In this document: positions 50,950 through 62,480 of the stretch, in pieces | Layout: each line of letters begins with the position of its first letter | Numbering within the stretch: position 1 is the stretch's first letter | From: Varroa destructor | Taxonomy: Eukaryota; Arthropoda; Arachnida; Mesostigmata; Varroidae | DNA length: 64,000 nucleotides | Assembly (NCBI RefSeq): GCF_002443255.2 | Contig: NW_019211456.1 | Location: forward strand, 12,050,229 to 12,114,228 | Direction of reading: 5' to 3' | Notes under the pieces: generated by a model | What the model saw: the letters and a program-made list of their open reading frames with translations, nothing else | The model's database searches: none | What the model was told of the DNA's origin: nothing | Made by a program: the position numbers and the translations under genes

Positions 50950-53220
50950 TTTTTGACCCTATTAAGGTTTCCTCTAGCCTGTTCTTAAGGTTCCAGGCAT
51001 GAGATGTTCACCAACTCTGTGTTTCCGAGTAGCACGAACGAAGCAGGCGTGCAACGGCCCTCTGGCGGCAGTGCGCTTGCTTTTGATGAAAATAATTTTG
51101 CCATAAAGACTCGCTCGAGTTGGGACGGCCTGACGAAACTTCAGTGACCTGCTGGATGTGGGCATGGGAATTCATGGCCTGAAAAGTCTCTTATATCCTT
51201 TTATTTTGCTAGTCTCCCTCTTTCGGACCAGCGATCTCTTCTGACCATTGACCCCTCTGGTCACCCTTTGAACAAAAATAAAAGGCCTTGTCGACGGCAT
51301 TGACCCGCCAACGAGTTCCTCATATTTCTCGCAATTAAACGCGTACAGACATACATACATATCGTAGTAGTTGTTAGTGTCGTTGCTGGTTCGCAGGCTC
51401 AAAATATGTCTGAGCTTCAGGCACCGTTGCGTCGTCCCGAAGTTCAAGCTTCTGGGTCGAAGGTTAGGCATCTGTTGTAACTATTCGATCATATTTAGAT
51501 GCCGATGAATATTTTTGCATCATACGTAGAAGAAAAACATGTTATGTTAACGCCAAGTAACTATTCATCGTACGTTGAGAGAGAGTTCTTTGAGCTATAG
51601 TTTACTGTGTGGCAAGCTCTTGAATAACTGAAGGTGGAATAAGCTCGGTCGACGTATTCTCCAGAAAGGTTTGAACGTACTGAATATGCTGAATCAAAAA
51701 AACTCGTCAAATCAGTAGGCGAAATAGGTTCAAGTTCTTAAAAAAGGAGTCAATGTCAGCACTGTTAAGTCTAGATAGGATAAAAGTTTCGCCTATATTG
51801 TACTTAATAACAGCAATAGGAAATTACCACATGTTGCATTTGTATTTAGACCAGTGTTGAACTTTATCGCTTTTCAGCAATTGCTTCTACCTAACACGAT
51901 TTGATAGAAGACGGACTGTTTCCAATACAAGTCCATTTACTTCACTTACTACTAGCTGACTGGGGACAGCATACACAAAGACAGAGTCCATTGTATGTTT
52001 TGACAACTTCGGCCGCGATAAAATGAGATTTGACCATTTAGAATTTACTGTTCCTGTTGCGTTTTTTTTTCTCTCGTGAATAGCCTCTACACAATCAACC
52101 GAGCCGCGATAGATACTGACCCTACTGAACAAAAATCTGGCTTCTCTCGATGCGACCACAGAGAACAATATAATAACGTTTCTAATGGCACGACGATATC
52201 GGTGTGCTAGCTACTACAGTAGCATTTCGGAAAAATTCAACCGTTTAGTCACACAAGAAAAATAATACCACGAAGAAATACGACAACGAAAGATGTCAAG
52301 TTAGTGCACGACGATACTGCTGACTCGAAAACAGTGTACTTAATGCATGTTTGGTGCCGAAGATGCGATAGGGACGAGCGGGAAAATAGAAGGTGAGGGG
52401 TTTAATGGGTATGCTAGGAGGAACGACTTTAATGACGACTGCAATGATTTCAAGTCAGAAGAAGAGTACAACGGGGAATCGGGCAAAAAAAAGTTGCAAT
52501 CGGCTTCACAACTGTTACGTGGGCGGGCAGGTAAAGCCATCATCCGATCACATATCCTTACTTTCGTATAGATAGAGTACTACTTCTGTTGCCACAGCTG
52601 CTTTTTGCCTGCTACGGTGTAACTTTGTTGGCTTCGGCTAATGCCGACACATATATTGCAGCGAATTCTGACGTCAGTGACCCGATACGATAGTTGCGAA
52701 CTCAAAGAAGGCTAGCTTCAAAACACTCATAGTAATGAAAGTATTAGAAGCGGAAGTCTGTAGGTAGATAGACTACTAGTAAAGTTATGGAGAAGCAAAT
52801 GTAGCAGTAAAAATAGCTGAAAAAGTTTTTGCATGTTTTCGTGCCGTCGTCTCCTTCGTCATCGATGTATATACCATGCTCCCCTACGCAAGCGCCGCCG
52901 CTCCTCAGAAAAAGAGAAGAGTAGAAGCAGAACGTGAACAGAGCACCCGTGTCAGTGGCATGCGTAGTCTGGCTTGGCCTGACTTGCTCTTGTCTAGCCT
53001 AGAAAGCGATGGTGGTCGATGCGGTGGCAGCCACGGCTGGTGCTGCCGCAACTGCCGGAGTCAACGACCTCAGTCGGCCCTGACAGGCTGCAAGGGACTG
53101 CAGCGGCCTTTCCTAACACAAACTTACAGTCAAAGAAGGCTCAGACACGCTTAGTCAGACACAGATAGACGAGGACGTCCACACAACCGGCGCCCACATA
53201 ACCAACAAGCGTGCCAGCTA
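50950..53220. other. GC-variable stretch without a recognised gene
   Basis: 50950-51480 is GC-rich and could be the 5' leader of the minus-strand exon at 50733-50871. A 93-codon minus frame (51887-52168) and a plus frame (52876-53154) are unrecognised. Confidence 0.35.
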
Positions 53221-53224
53221 GTAG

Positions 53225-53965
53225 CTAGTCTACAAGAGCATCGTCTCTAAGAGAGCGACGGCAGCGGCGGGAAACAATGACGCAAAGGAGGCGGAGGAGG
53301 AAGAGGACAAAGAGGCCGAGGGAAAGGACACAGGAACAGCGATCCCGGATTTACGGTTGGAGATCGGTGGACCTTTGAGAACATCGACGAAGAGGATGAC
53401 TGAACCAGAAAGCGATTGGACAGGGGGAATACGCTTTTGTACGTCCTTTCTCACACTTTCTTCGTCCATCTTTCTCACACACAGACAGAGACAGGCGCTT
53501 CGCCGGTTATCGGGGAAACCCGGGCGGACGTTTTCGCGGGAAGAGGGAAGCTGTCGTCTCCATGACACGGCCGAGAAAAAAAGACCACAGCTGAAAGGAG
53601 CTAAGACCAAAAGAGATCGTTATAGAGGGTTACTGAGGGAAGATCGACAGGGATTGGGAAGCCTGATAGTCGGTGGCAGCTATCGACGTCGGAAGGGAAT
53701 GCCCGAGGAGACGTTGGAATACTCTTCAGGCCGTATTCAGCAGCAAATAGATGGAATAGGCTATTCGAAAGCACAAATCTACCCTTTAGTGCCGTTGCCA
53801 CCCTCTTGCCTCCTTAGACGGCGCAATCGTAGAACAGCGAGTGATGGAGGCGTTCATGGTACGAGTAAGCAGAGCTTCTGCTCGAGTGTGGCTTGCCGCC
53901 TTCGTTTCCCTGGTTGTACAAGTGCACACCCAAGAAAGCTAGCAGCACTCTCTACGAAAAGCTGA
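53225..53965 (+). CDS. Longest stop-to-stop open frame seen; unrecognised, GC- and purine-rich
   Basis: A 246-codon frame without a stop; its only early ATG is at 53357. Its start is acidic (NNDAKEAEEEEDKEAEGKD) and continues TAIPDLRLEIGGPLRTSTKR. Later parts are Arg/Lys-rich with no domain I recognise. A minus frame (53230-53610) is open too, so GC-rich composition may explain the length. A splice acceptor could precede it, but none is convincing. It could be an exon, a leader or chance. Confidence 0.2.
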   Translation, partial: LVYKSIVSKRATAAAGNNDAKEAEEEEDKEAEGKDTGTAIPDLRLEIGGPLRTSTKRMTEPESDWTGGIRFCTSFLTLSSSIFLTHRQRQALRRLSGKPGRTFSREEGSCRLHDTAEKKRPQLKGAKTKRDRYRGLLREDRQGLGSLIVGGSYRRRKGMPEETLEYSSGRIQQQIDGIGYSKAQIYPLVPLPPSCLLRRRNRRTASDGGVHGTSKQSFCSSVACRLRFPGCTSAHPRKLAALSTKS

Positions 53966-54779
53966 GGTACTCCCTCAAGTCTTTTTGGGATCTGTATGGT
54001 TGCGTGCCAGTGGCAGCAGACCCATGAACTCTGCCATGGCGTAAAAGGTAGCCAGCTGGGTTTGTCCTGGTCGGGCTTGCCCTGTGAGGCTCTTTCACTA
54101 AAGGCAAGAAATTTTTGACAGGCAACCGTCACGACGCCTGGGGACATCACCCAAGCGCCAGCTGAAGGAAGAGCGAAGCGGTAAAACGCTGAAAGAGAAG
54201 AGGGGGGATAAGTAGCAAAGGCAAAACCGAGAGACGAAAGCCTTGCCAGTCATGCATAGTGTATTCTTGTGCTCTTAATGGTATACAGTAGCGCGGCGAA
54301 CATAGCAATATGCAACAGCATCACGTGCGTTGAGAGAAAGGAAAGAGGAAGGCCGACAAAATGATACGGAACGGATGCGAGAAGTCAGCGAAAGATGTGT
54401 CATGTGGCTCAACGTGGTGAGTCCTTTTTCAGGTGCAAGTTATGAAACCTAGTGAGGAATTAGGAGGAAATATCAGACACTGGAAGTTAACCTGCACGGG
54501 GAACTATTCGAAAGAGCGAAAACATCACGGCACTGAAAAAATAGTAGGATAACGTTCCAAAGGTAGGCACGCGCAAGCTTGGCTAAAAAAATGTACTTTG
54601 CAAATCGATACTAGGCTACATAGATACCCGTATAAAATAAGAAGTGCGATATGTCACTGTATGCAACGAAAAAGTTTATGCCGTTTCTTAATCAAATGTG
54701 TAATAATAAGCTGTAATAAAACAGTAGATTGATTAACATATGCTCTGATGACTACTAGTAAGACTCAATAATTGTCTAC

Positions 54780-54799
54780 TATATATATATATATATATA
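54780..54799. repeat. (TA)10 microsatellite
   Basis: An uninterrupted TA run at the edge of the 52.8-54.6 kb GC-rich island. Confidence 0.95.
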
Positions 54800-57371
54800 C
54801 AGAGCAATCAGGGCGTTACTTCTATCGAATAGCGAGTGTCCTTGATGACGCAATTGGCCTCAAGGAAACTGCTCACCTCGAGCAGCCAGCTGCGTGTACT
54901 GCATCACCGCTGCTGCCTTGTTGACCCGTGTGTCCTTTTTTCCCACTAAGTAGGCTTCCGACGTTTTCCAAGCTGAGAGACTAAAACGAGCATTCGGGGT
55001 TTCCCGAATATATAAGAAAACAACCCTGTCGTGTGCCATTGGGTGGCGATATCTGCAGCACAAACTAGCGAAGCAATACAGGGCAATGTCCGCAGAATGC
55101 ACCAAGATTGCAACGGATACGTTTCCGCGCTCGAGAAGGGCTGGATATGGGAATGCAAAGAATATTGTATATTTATGAGATAACAATAAGTATAGGGGCG
55201 GCAACAGAGGGTCAATCGTCTATAATATTGATTACGTGAGGTCGCAGACTGTACTCACTATTATATATTAACTTTGTGTTCAAGATCTAATTATCTAAGT
55301 TATGATCTATTCGTTAATTTACTCGATGCCTAAGCTACCTCGTCAAGCCGTAGAGCTTTTTGGTTACCCCAGTATGGTGCTAGCCGAAAATATGAGAAAA
55401 TTACTTTTGGCCATAGCCAAACTAGCCAGTCTGTTAACATTGAAATATAAATATGATGATTTTAAAATGGGTGCAGTCTCTCACCAAACCGGATATTTTT
55501 TACTAACCAATCTATGATATTTCATTGCAATAATTTATAGTAGCGGTTTTATATATCTAAAAGCTGAAACAGCTATTCCTTTAAATGGTCCACCTGAATT
55601 TGTTTTTTGATAGTGCAAGCCGGCATCAGGTCGTCGTTCTCGTTTCGTCAGACACCTACATTAAAGAACATATTTAACTGAATTCAACTGACAAATAGTA
55701 GATAGTATATGATTTTTTTTTTCTATGCGTCTTTACAAGAGTCTTTTGTACTTTTAAAGCTTGACAGCTAGAAATCTGTTGATACGAACCTATACTGTAT
55801 GAAATCCTGGGGATATCTGTAAAATCAAGGATAAATCAAATTCACCTATCGATTTATGCCTAGGGTTTCGTATGCAGTAGATCGAAGAGAGCCTTGAATT
55901 GCTTCGCTGCGACCTAATACGGAACACCGCTTCATATTATCTTACCCATATTTATGTCTAGACCTTTAACGATATGAAATATACACTCCGATTCGCAAGG
56001 TTTTACTTTATTAACACAAATTAACACAATAAACTAACGGTAACAACAAAAAGAGTGAATATTAAACTATTGAAAGTCAATGTAACAGTATGATACATCG
56101 CTCACACATCGCTCTATACATAACGTTAGTATTTGAATTGTAACCGCACGATAGTTGACCACGTAAAAGGGCTAATTTAATTACAGAGGCAAACACAAAG
56201 TTTTGCGGACGAAATATTAGATAGCGTTGACAAGCCCGATAGACGAATCACCATGTATTTATATTGACAACGTATTCAAACAAGTTGTATCCAAGTTGCT
56301 CGTAGGTGGCATTATAGTCTCTATTTATGCGTATTCCGAGGGCATTTCGAAATGATTATACAAAAAGCCCCCTTTTTTATTTGAGCCCGACGCCACGTGT
56401 GAAAGGTCAACCGGCTAGCAGTCATTATCTTGTCCGTTAGTCGTTAATAATCATCCAAATCCGCTCAAGGCAATAGATGACTCTCATCATTTTGTTATTC
56501 AATAGTACTTTATGTAAATAATTGAATTTGATTCTACTATTCGGATGGACTATAAGGTAAATATAGACATGTGGTTACGAAAATCATGCCTTGAGCCTAT
56601 ATGTAATTTTCCGCTTCAAACACTATAGATACAATAGTATAGAGGTGATGTTGAGGATATTAAAGTAGAGGCAATAACTTTATATGTCTCAGTCCAGTCG
56701 ATGAGACGAGATCATGTCACATTAGACGGAATAAACTCTTCTTTTTTGGGCAGTTATTGCTATGTTAAATGGATTTAATATTTCACATACATTTAAACAT
56801 GTAGGCTGGTCGGTTACTTGGATTCCACTCTTCTAGACGTGAGAACAAAAATTTTGACGAAATTTTCGGCACGGCCTGAAAAGCTCTGGACTATTTCGCA
56901 TTCCCTCCTCATCGCATCGTCCTGCTGTTACAGTACGGCCGGCCTTTTTTGAGGTACGGAAGCGCAAAAGCCCTTATCGATAAATAGGATAGAAGAACTT
57001 TCTCAGCAGAAGTAGCTTCTGTATGCAAGGACAGATGCAGCCGCTACCCGATTTGAGCGAAGCAAGATCTGGTGTTCCCTTCCAATAATTTTCCACGTCT
57101 AATACGGCCTCACTGCATTTACTTAATGTAGCACGATAACGATATGCTTGACTGTTATTACTGTTATTCGGCACTACGTATTAAACTTCCCTCGGCTATC
57201 TTGCAGGCAAAAAAATTTAAATTAACTTACTAACAACGTACCATTCGTAGACGGTAACTATTTAAATCAGGTCTTTGGCTTTTTCAAGACTATAAGCTGA
57301 TTGATTGTCATCAGAAGCTAATAGGTTAAAAATAAAAATTTAGTGGTTCAGTCCCTGCTTTTCGAAGGTGA

Positions 57372-57617
57372 GTGTATATAGAATTCACTGAAGATGAGCT
57401 GTCTGCCTATATTTTAATAACGGTAGAAAGCTACGAAGGAGGCGACTTCTTCTCGAAATCTTCAACAGAAAACAATTTGTCTTGGTTACAGAAGCTCTTG
57501 GACAAAACGAGAGTAGGGACAGTGCGGTCCCTGCAGGTTCAATATACGGTCCCTCAAAGCATACGCTATGAAGTTGTAGCAAGAATACTAAAGATGAAGA
57601 AACAAAATAGAGTTTAG
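57372..57617 (+). CDS. Unrecognised short open frame
   Basis: An 81-codon frame with an even amino-acid mix: FTEDELSAYILITVESYEGG, NNLSWLQKLLDKTRVGTVRS and PQSIRYEVVARILKMKK. It reads more like protein than the AT-rich frames around it. There is no known motif, and an opposite-strand frame is also open. It may be an exon or transposon debris. Confidence 0.15.
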   Translation: MYIEFTEDELSAYILITVESYEGGDFFSKSSTENNLSWLQKLLDKTRVGTVRSLQVQYTVPQSIRYEVVARILKMKKQNRV

Positions 57618-59914
57618 GAAAAATGAAAACGTCTGTAGTGCCTGGAGCACTGACGAGAAATTTGCGCCGTTTACTAAAAAGGTTTTATTAAAAAGAAATA
57701 ACGCCAAACCGGTGTGGAGGTAATCGAATAGGTTTTAACAAAACTTTAACGAAACAGATGTTGAGAACATTTGTTGTTTCGAGATAATGTCTGAAAAAAC
57801 GATCAGTGTTGTAAAATATGCACCAATCTTACGGATGTGGAAATGAAGCGACAACGGACACCGCAAGGGTCCGAATTCGGTGATAGCCTCAGCCTCTATA
57901 TCCTTCAGAAATACGTTTGTATGATTTTAGTTGCTTTTATATTCTAAATAGGGCGAAAAATTATATAGGTTATCTTCTCATCGATCTCCTTAAATAAGCC
58001 ATGGTTAGTGAGACTAGATATTCTCATGCATATCACAAGAACACAACTTTTGAGAAGCTTCAAAGCGCTGGCTTCAAAGTGTGAATAGAGCGGATTTATC
58101 TAAGATATACCAAAATATTATCGTTATGTTACCTTTTATGGTCTAAAATTCATTGAAATTTTTTGGTCCCGCTAAATAGTCCCGACCAATTTAACGCACA
58201 TCCAACGTCCAACTTGTAATCTTTTCAAAGGGCTAGCTAATCGACGTTTATTTATTTGAGGCTTCCACTAATGTCCATTGTTCTGGTATGACTTCATGAA
58301 ACTTCAGTGGTCGACCGAGTTGAATCGCTTCGACCGTATCGGAAATACGAAATTACATCAAGTTTTGAGAAGTGCTATCGTGTAAAACCTGCCTGATCTA
58401 CGCAAAAATTGAAAAGCAGTAAGCGGCGGTGTCTAAAGCAAAGAGCAGTATGAACCTTGCGAAAAGAAGTTAGAAGATTCACATCAGCTAAATCCAGGCC
58501 AGAACAGCCTCTTTTGGTCGCAGGCGCCGCGGATGCACATCCTTCTGCTCATCTTACACAGTGATCTATTCCGTCTTGCTTCCTCTAAACAATCGTCGTT
58601 TGTGGAATGTATTTATAGAACTTCCTTATTATAAATAGAGTGCAGAAAGGCCCAATCGCGGTCACAGACGGTCACACCAAAGTCATTCAAGTACGTGCTT
58701 GACCCTGTGAAAGCTCCATATAGATTTCAAGTAGAAAACACCTGTCTATGGGCCATATTTCCATCGTAATGATGCGTCCATTAATCGATTCTTTCTATTA
58801 ACGTCGCCTGCGTAACGAACATTGATGTGTTTGACAGTTATAGTCTGCGCTGTCAAAACAAGCTCGTTAACGCCTCGTAAAATGTATAGAGTTTTAGCCT
58901 TGTCGTTGTTGCTAAACCAAGCCGATCATTGACATCTTCGGTTCGCTATATCTCTACGTTTCGAGTTTTACGTCTAGTATCGTTAGGCGTTCGCCTGAGG
59001 TGTCCCGAAGATTAGCAGGCAAATACCTTATTCATCATGGCGACTGGCTCGCTACGTCTGACTATCACGGTCGATCAAACCACAGTAGTAGTAGTACACG
59101 ACCGTTCTGTTTGACTGCCGCTGAATAGGCCCACGTCTAATCGCTATACTTCAATTTAAGTTTAATTATTCATCGCTCAATGATGTGTCTGCTTTTCATA
59201 GACAGTGAATCGATGCCGCGCAAGGAACAACGCGTACGGCGTTTACTACGTAACACACTTTCAGATCTCCCCATTAGTTCAGAAATGTTGTTGTTATTAT
59301 CGATCACGACGTCTTTTCGCTTCCGACGCCTTACAAGTTCACTTGTCATCCCAATCTTCAAATCTATGTATATATAAAACTAAATCAAAGCTATATTTAG
59401 CCTTTCCAGGAGTGGCTCGAGCACGGGATGAAGCAATCGAATTTTGACAATGGTGTCCATCGCTATTGCTCGTACGCTTATACTGTACTGTACTAATATT
59501 TATGCCTATTCCTATGTCAGCTGACAGGCCAGTGCCATTAGATACATGTAGGTGCATGTATGTATTATTTGTTTTACATGATTATTTAAGTCAGTATTGC
59601 ATTTCTTGTGCCAAAAAATTATTGACAATCACAATATTTCAGTAATTTACGTAGTTGTCATAGAGATCAGGGATCAATGCCGCAAACTTCTTTATACGTA
59701 CTCTGCGCTCGTTCGAGAACACGAATGGGTTTTTTCACGCGAGGTCGTCAAACTTCAAAACAAGACGGGCACTTAACAACGACAAGACCTTTTAAATGTT
59801 ACTATAGAGTTCAAGGTTTTCTGTTATAGGGCATCTAAAATTAAGCCAGCGGCAAGCGATGCTGATCTGACTATATGGTATGAGTAGTGATTGATCATGC
59901 GTCAGTCGCAACAC

Positions 59915-59940
59915 TTAGATCTCTCATAGAACTAATTACA
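59915..59940 (+). repeat. Near-direct repeat, copy 1
   Basis: TTAGATCTCTCATAGAACTA, then ATTACA. It matches copy 2 (60355-60380) at 22 of the 25 bases after the first. Confidence 0.6.
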
Positions 59941-60120
59941 TAAAATTATTACCAACGATCTTAAAAATTGACGGATTTTCTGGACGAAAGCATGCATGAG
60001 GCGAATTTGTCGACCTTGGGCCTCCATTTTTCTTTCCACTAACGTACAGCAAACGTCCTCACAAATTCTCCCGAAGAAACAAGGCCCCATCAAATGAGAA
60101 GTAAAGAATTTCCATCCCAA
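59932..60120 (-). mobile_element. Decayed IS630/Tc-like transposase fragment
   Basis: The minus-strand frame contains GWKFFTSHLMGPCFFG, which resembles the G(I/L)IGP(F/Y)FFE block after the first catalytic Asp in the IS630/Tc3-like transposases common in arthropods. The following region (about 40 residues) no longer aligns clearly by eye. No terminal repeats were seen. A 25-base near-repeat flanks it at 59915 and 60355. Confidence 0.4.
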
Positions 60121-60310
60121 CCTAAAATGGGAGCCGCTGCAAGTTAGAAGTTAGCACATTAGCCCGCTTGGAACTTTTTTGCTGCATGTAATGTATGGCA
60201 TAATTACGTCGTTTTCTAAGAAAGGCTGAACTTTTTATAACGAGTATATGGAAGAGAACGTTCCACCCAACATTTTACTCTTTTAATTTGTTATTGCGTA
60301 GGACCTCAGA

Positions 60311-60331
60311 AAATAATAATAATAATAATAA
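60311..60331. repeat. (AAT)7 triplet repeat
   Basis: A run of AAT units beside the near-repeat at 60355. Confidence 0.95.
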
Positions 60332-60354
60332 AAGATTAATGCCGAAACCGTTAC

Positions 60355-60380
60355 CTAGATCTCTCACAGAATTGATTACA
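60355..60380 (+). repeat. Near-direct repeat, copy 2
   Basis: CTAGATCTCTCACAGAATTG, then ATTACA. It lies 440 bases after copy 1, and the transposase relic at 59932-60120 lies between and partly over them. Confidence 0.6.
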
Positions 60381-62306
60381 GTGTTGCATCATTGAAATTG
60401 TACTCAAACTGTTTGAGAACACATAAAACTGCGTGGGGCGTTGGATAACCGTGTCATTGGCTGACCCAACACAGACGTAGCGCCCGAAGATCGCTCAGAT
60501 CATAAACGACCGCTATCGCTGTTTGAAAGCTTCTAGAACTCTAGGTACCACTAAAACGTTTATGATTAACGACAGCAGAGAAAATATCCTTTTACGTCAA
60601 AAATAATAGCACTAGAGAGGAGGAGAGATCTGAAGAGAATCTCAACGGCACACCCGACTGGCACGCTCTTCTACGACGGAGGGTACATTATTAAATCTGG
60701 CCCAAAAACTGTGACTTGTCAAATGGCCTCGATCCGACTCTGCGATGAAGCTCTACTGAACTTCTACATAGTTCATTATGTTTCCCAATTAAGTTGACCA
60801 TGACTAACGCGTCAATACACGCAATCGTATTTTTTAGCGGTTGCTTTTGATTTACTGTCTGCAAACCTATATATTTCAGTATCAAAAAGATGTCCTAATT
60901 TTAAAGATGCCACAACATGAACAAATATATTTGTTAAACTAATTACTCACATAAGACTTAACAAGATGGCGTTTTGTAGAAGACAATGTGAATCCATTTA
61001 GGGATGGAATCGCATACAGGGCGGAAGTTTTCAAGTTTGCGTGTGGTAACATAGTTAGAGACTCAAAGTTTATCATAATTTAAATACTTTTCCCCTGTCG
61101 GGGCGCTATGGAACAAAAATATGAACCCGAAAAAGCTGCGTAGTACTTTAGCTTTAACTTAATCAAGGGCTGGAGAATCATTATCATCTATTTCTAAAGT
61201 AGTTGTGGCCTCTTCACGGCCTCTTCGGCGAATTGCGCAGTGAAGAAAGTTTTCAAGCCCTTAAAAAAAATTGACTGCTGATTAATAATTCGAAATCGAT
61301 AAGGGAAAACGTTTTCTATAATTCTGACCTGAAGAAGTGGGAAATTACCTACAATCAAAATGTAAAGGATCAACGTGTTTTTGCGCCTTGATGTGGCGAA
61401 ACATACTGGTACGAGTGAGGGCAAATGTAATGGTACTATGTCACAAAGCCGGTTAAGTAGTTCGAAGACTTCTCAGGCCGCAACAGACCTTTATCAGGCA
61501 TCGAACACATGATAGCATGCAAAACGCAGGACACCATAACTGGTATAGACAACTACGATGTTCCATTTGGTCTTAATCGACAAACATTTCAAAGCGTTGA
61601 AAATCTTTTTTGGACAGGACTCAATAAGGTTTGCCGAGAGATAGTTCTATGTGAGAAATATTGTAGTATTACCATGCAATTGTAGTGATATTAATACGGC
61701 AAATGATTCTGCGTTTAAAGTCATTGCGACTTTTCAATGATAGCTCAGTTTCCCGATCACTATTGCTAGTTAGTGAGTCTGTTTCAGGATACCTAGGAGC
61801 ATACTGTGGCTACCGAGATTCACACGACTGACTAGCACGACCATGGTAAGATCCCTCCCTTATTTCTGAAACTCTGTAAGGAAAAACGATAACTTGGCGT
61901 GTAACTAAATACGCTTAGTATTGGATAACTAGTATAAAGATAGGTTTATGATAGATTCATTTGAAAGATTAAGGAATTGGCAAGTTTAACGTCCAACGAC
62001 ATTCGTCGCCTTTTATAGCTGTGATCATCGCAGTAACTACCACGGTGCATTACCTCACCCTTTCAGATAATCATTGAGACAAACGGTGAGTTCTTCTCTG
62101 GAGACACGCACGCGTAGATGCGTTTGAATGGTTGTTGATGCGGTTTGGTAGAAAAGTGCCTCGGGTCGTGCTAAAGACTGCTGCTTTATAGACAAACTTG
62201 AATAAGAAATCAAGACCGCCAAGCGAAATCACAGAGATACTTGATGATGGATAAATTTTTACAAGTAAACATGACATTGACGGATCCTACCCGCAGCATG
62301 ACTTCA

Positions 62307-62480
62307 ACGTTTATCTGTGACATCGAATGCAAATGGCCGCCGGCTAGTTTCTTGTTTCGGATGTACACAAATTAACTCGAGCAAGATATGTTCTTCATCC
62401 GAAAAGACCGCTTTTTCAAGGGCGACCGTTCTTTGTCGAATCACTCGAAATGACGATAGAAGTGTTCGACCCATACATTG
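62307..62480 (-). mobile_element. Decayed IS630/Tc-like transposase fragment
   Basis: A 58-codon minus-strand frame between stops reads LEKAVFSDEEHILLELICVH, then PKQE. This matches the pattern (I/V)(I/V)FSDEAHF.L.G.VNKQN, the first catalytic Asp block of arthropod IS630/Tc3-like transposases. The sequence on either side is frame-broken. On the plus strand the same DNA is open from 62317 to 62649, but that frame has no family signal. Confidence 0.45.

Larger units (their letters stand above)
53966..59930. other. Stretch without a recognised gene
   Basis: The GC-rich island fades by about 54.6 kb, and AT-rich sequence follows. Apart from the short frame at 57372-57617 nothing stands out. Confidence 0.4.

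Noticed and set aside
51887..52168. 93-codon minus-strand frame, considered as a transposase piece
   Set aside because: No catalytic motif of a known transposase could be placed in it.
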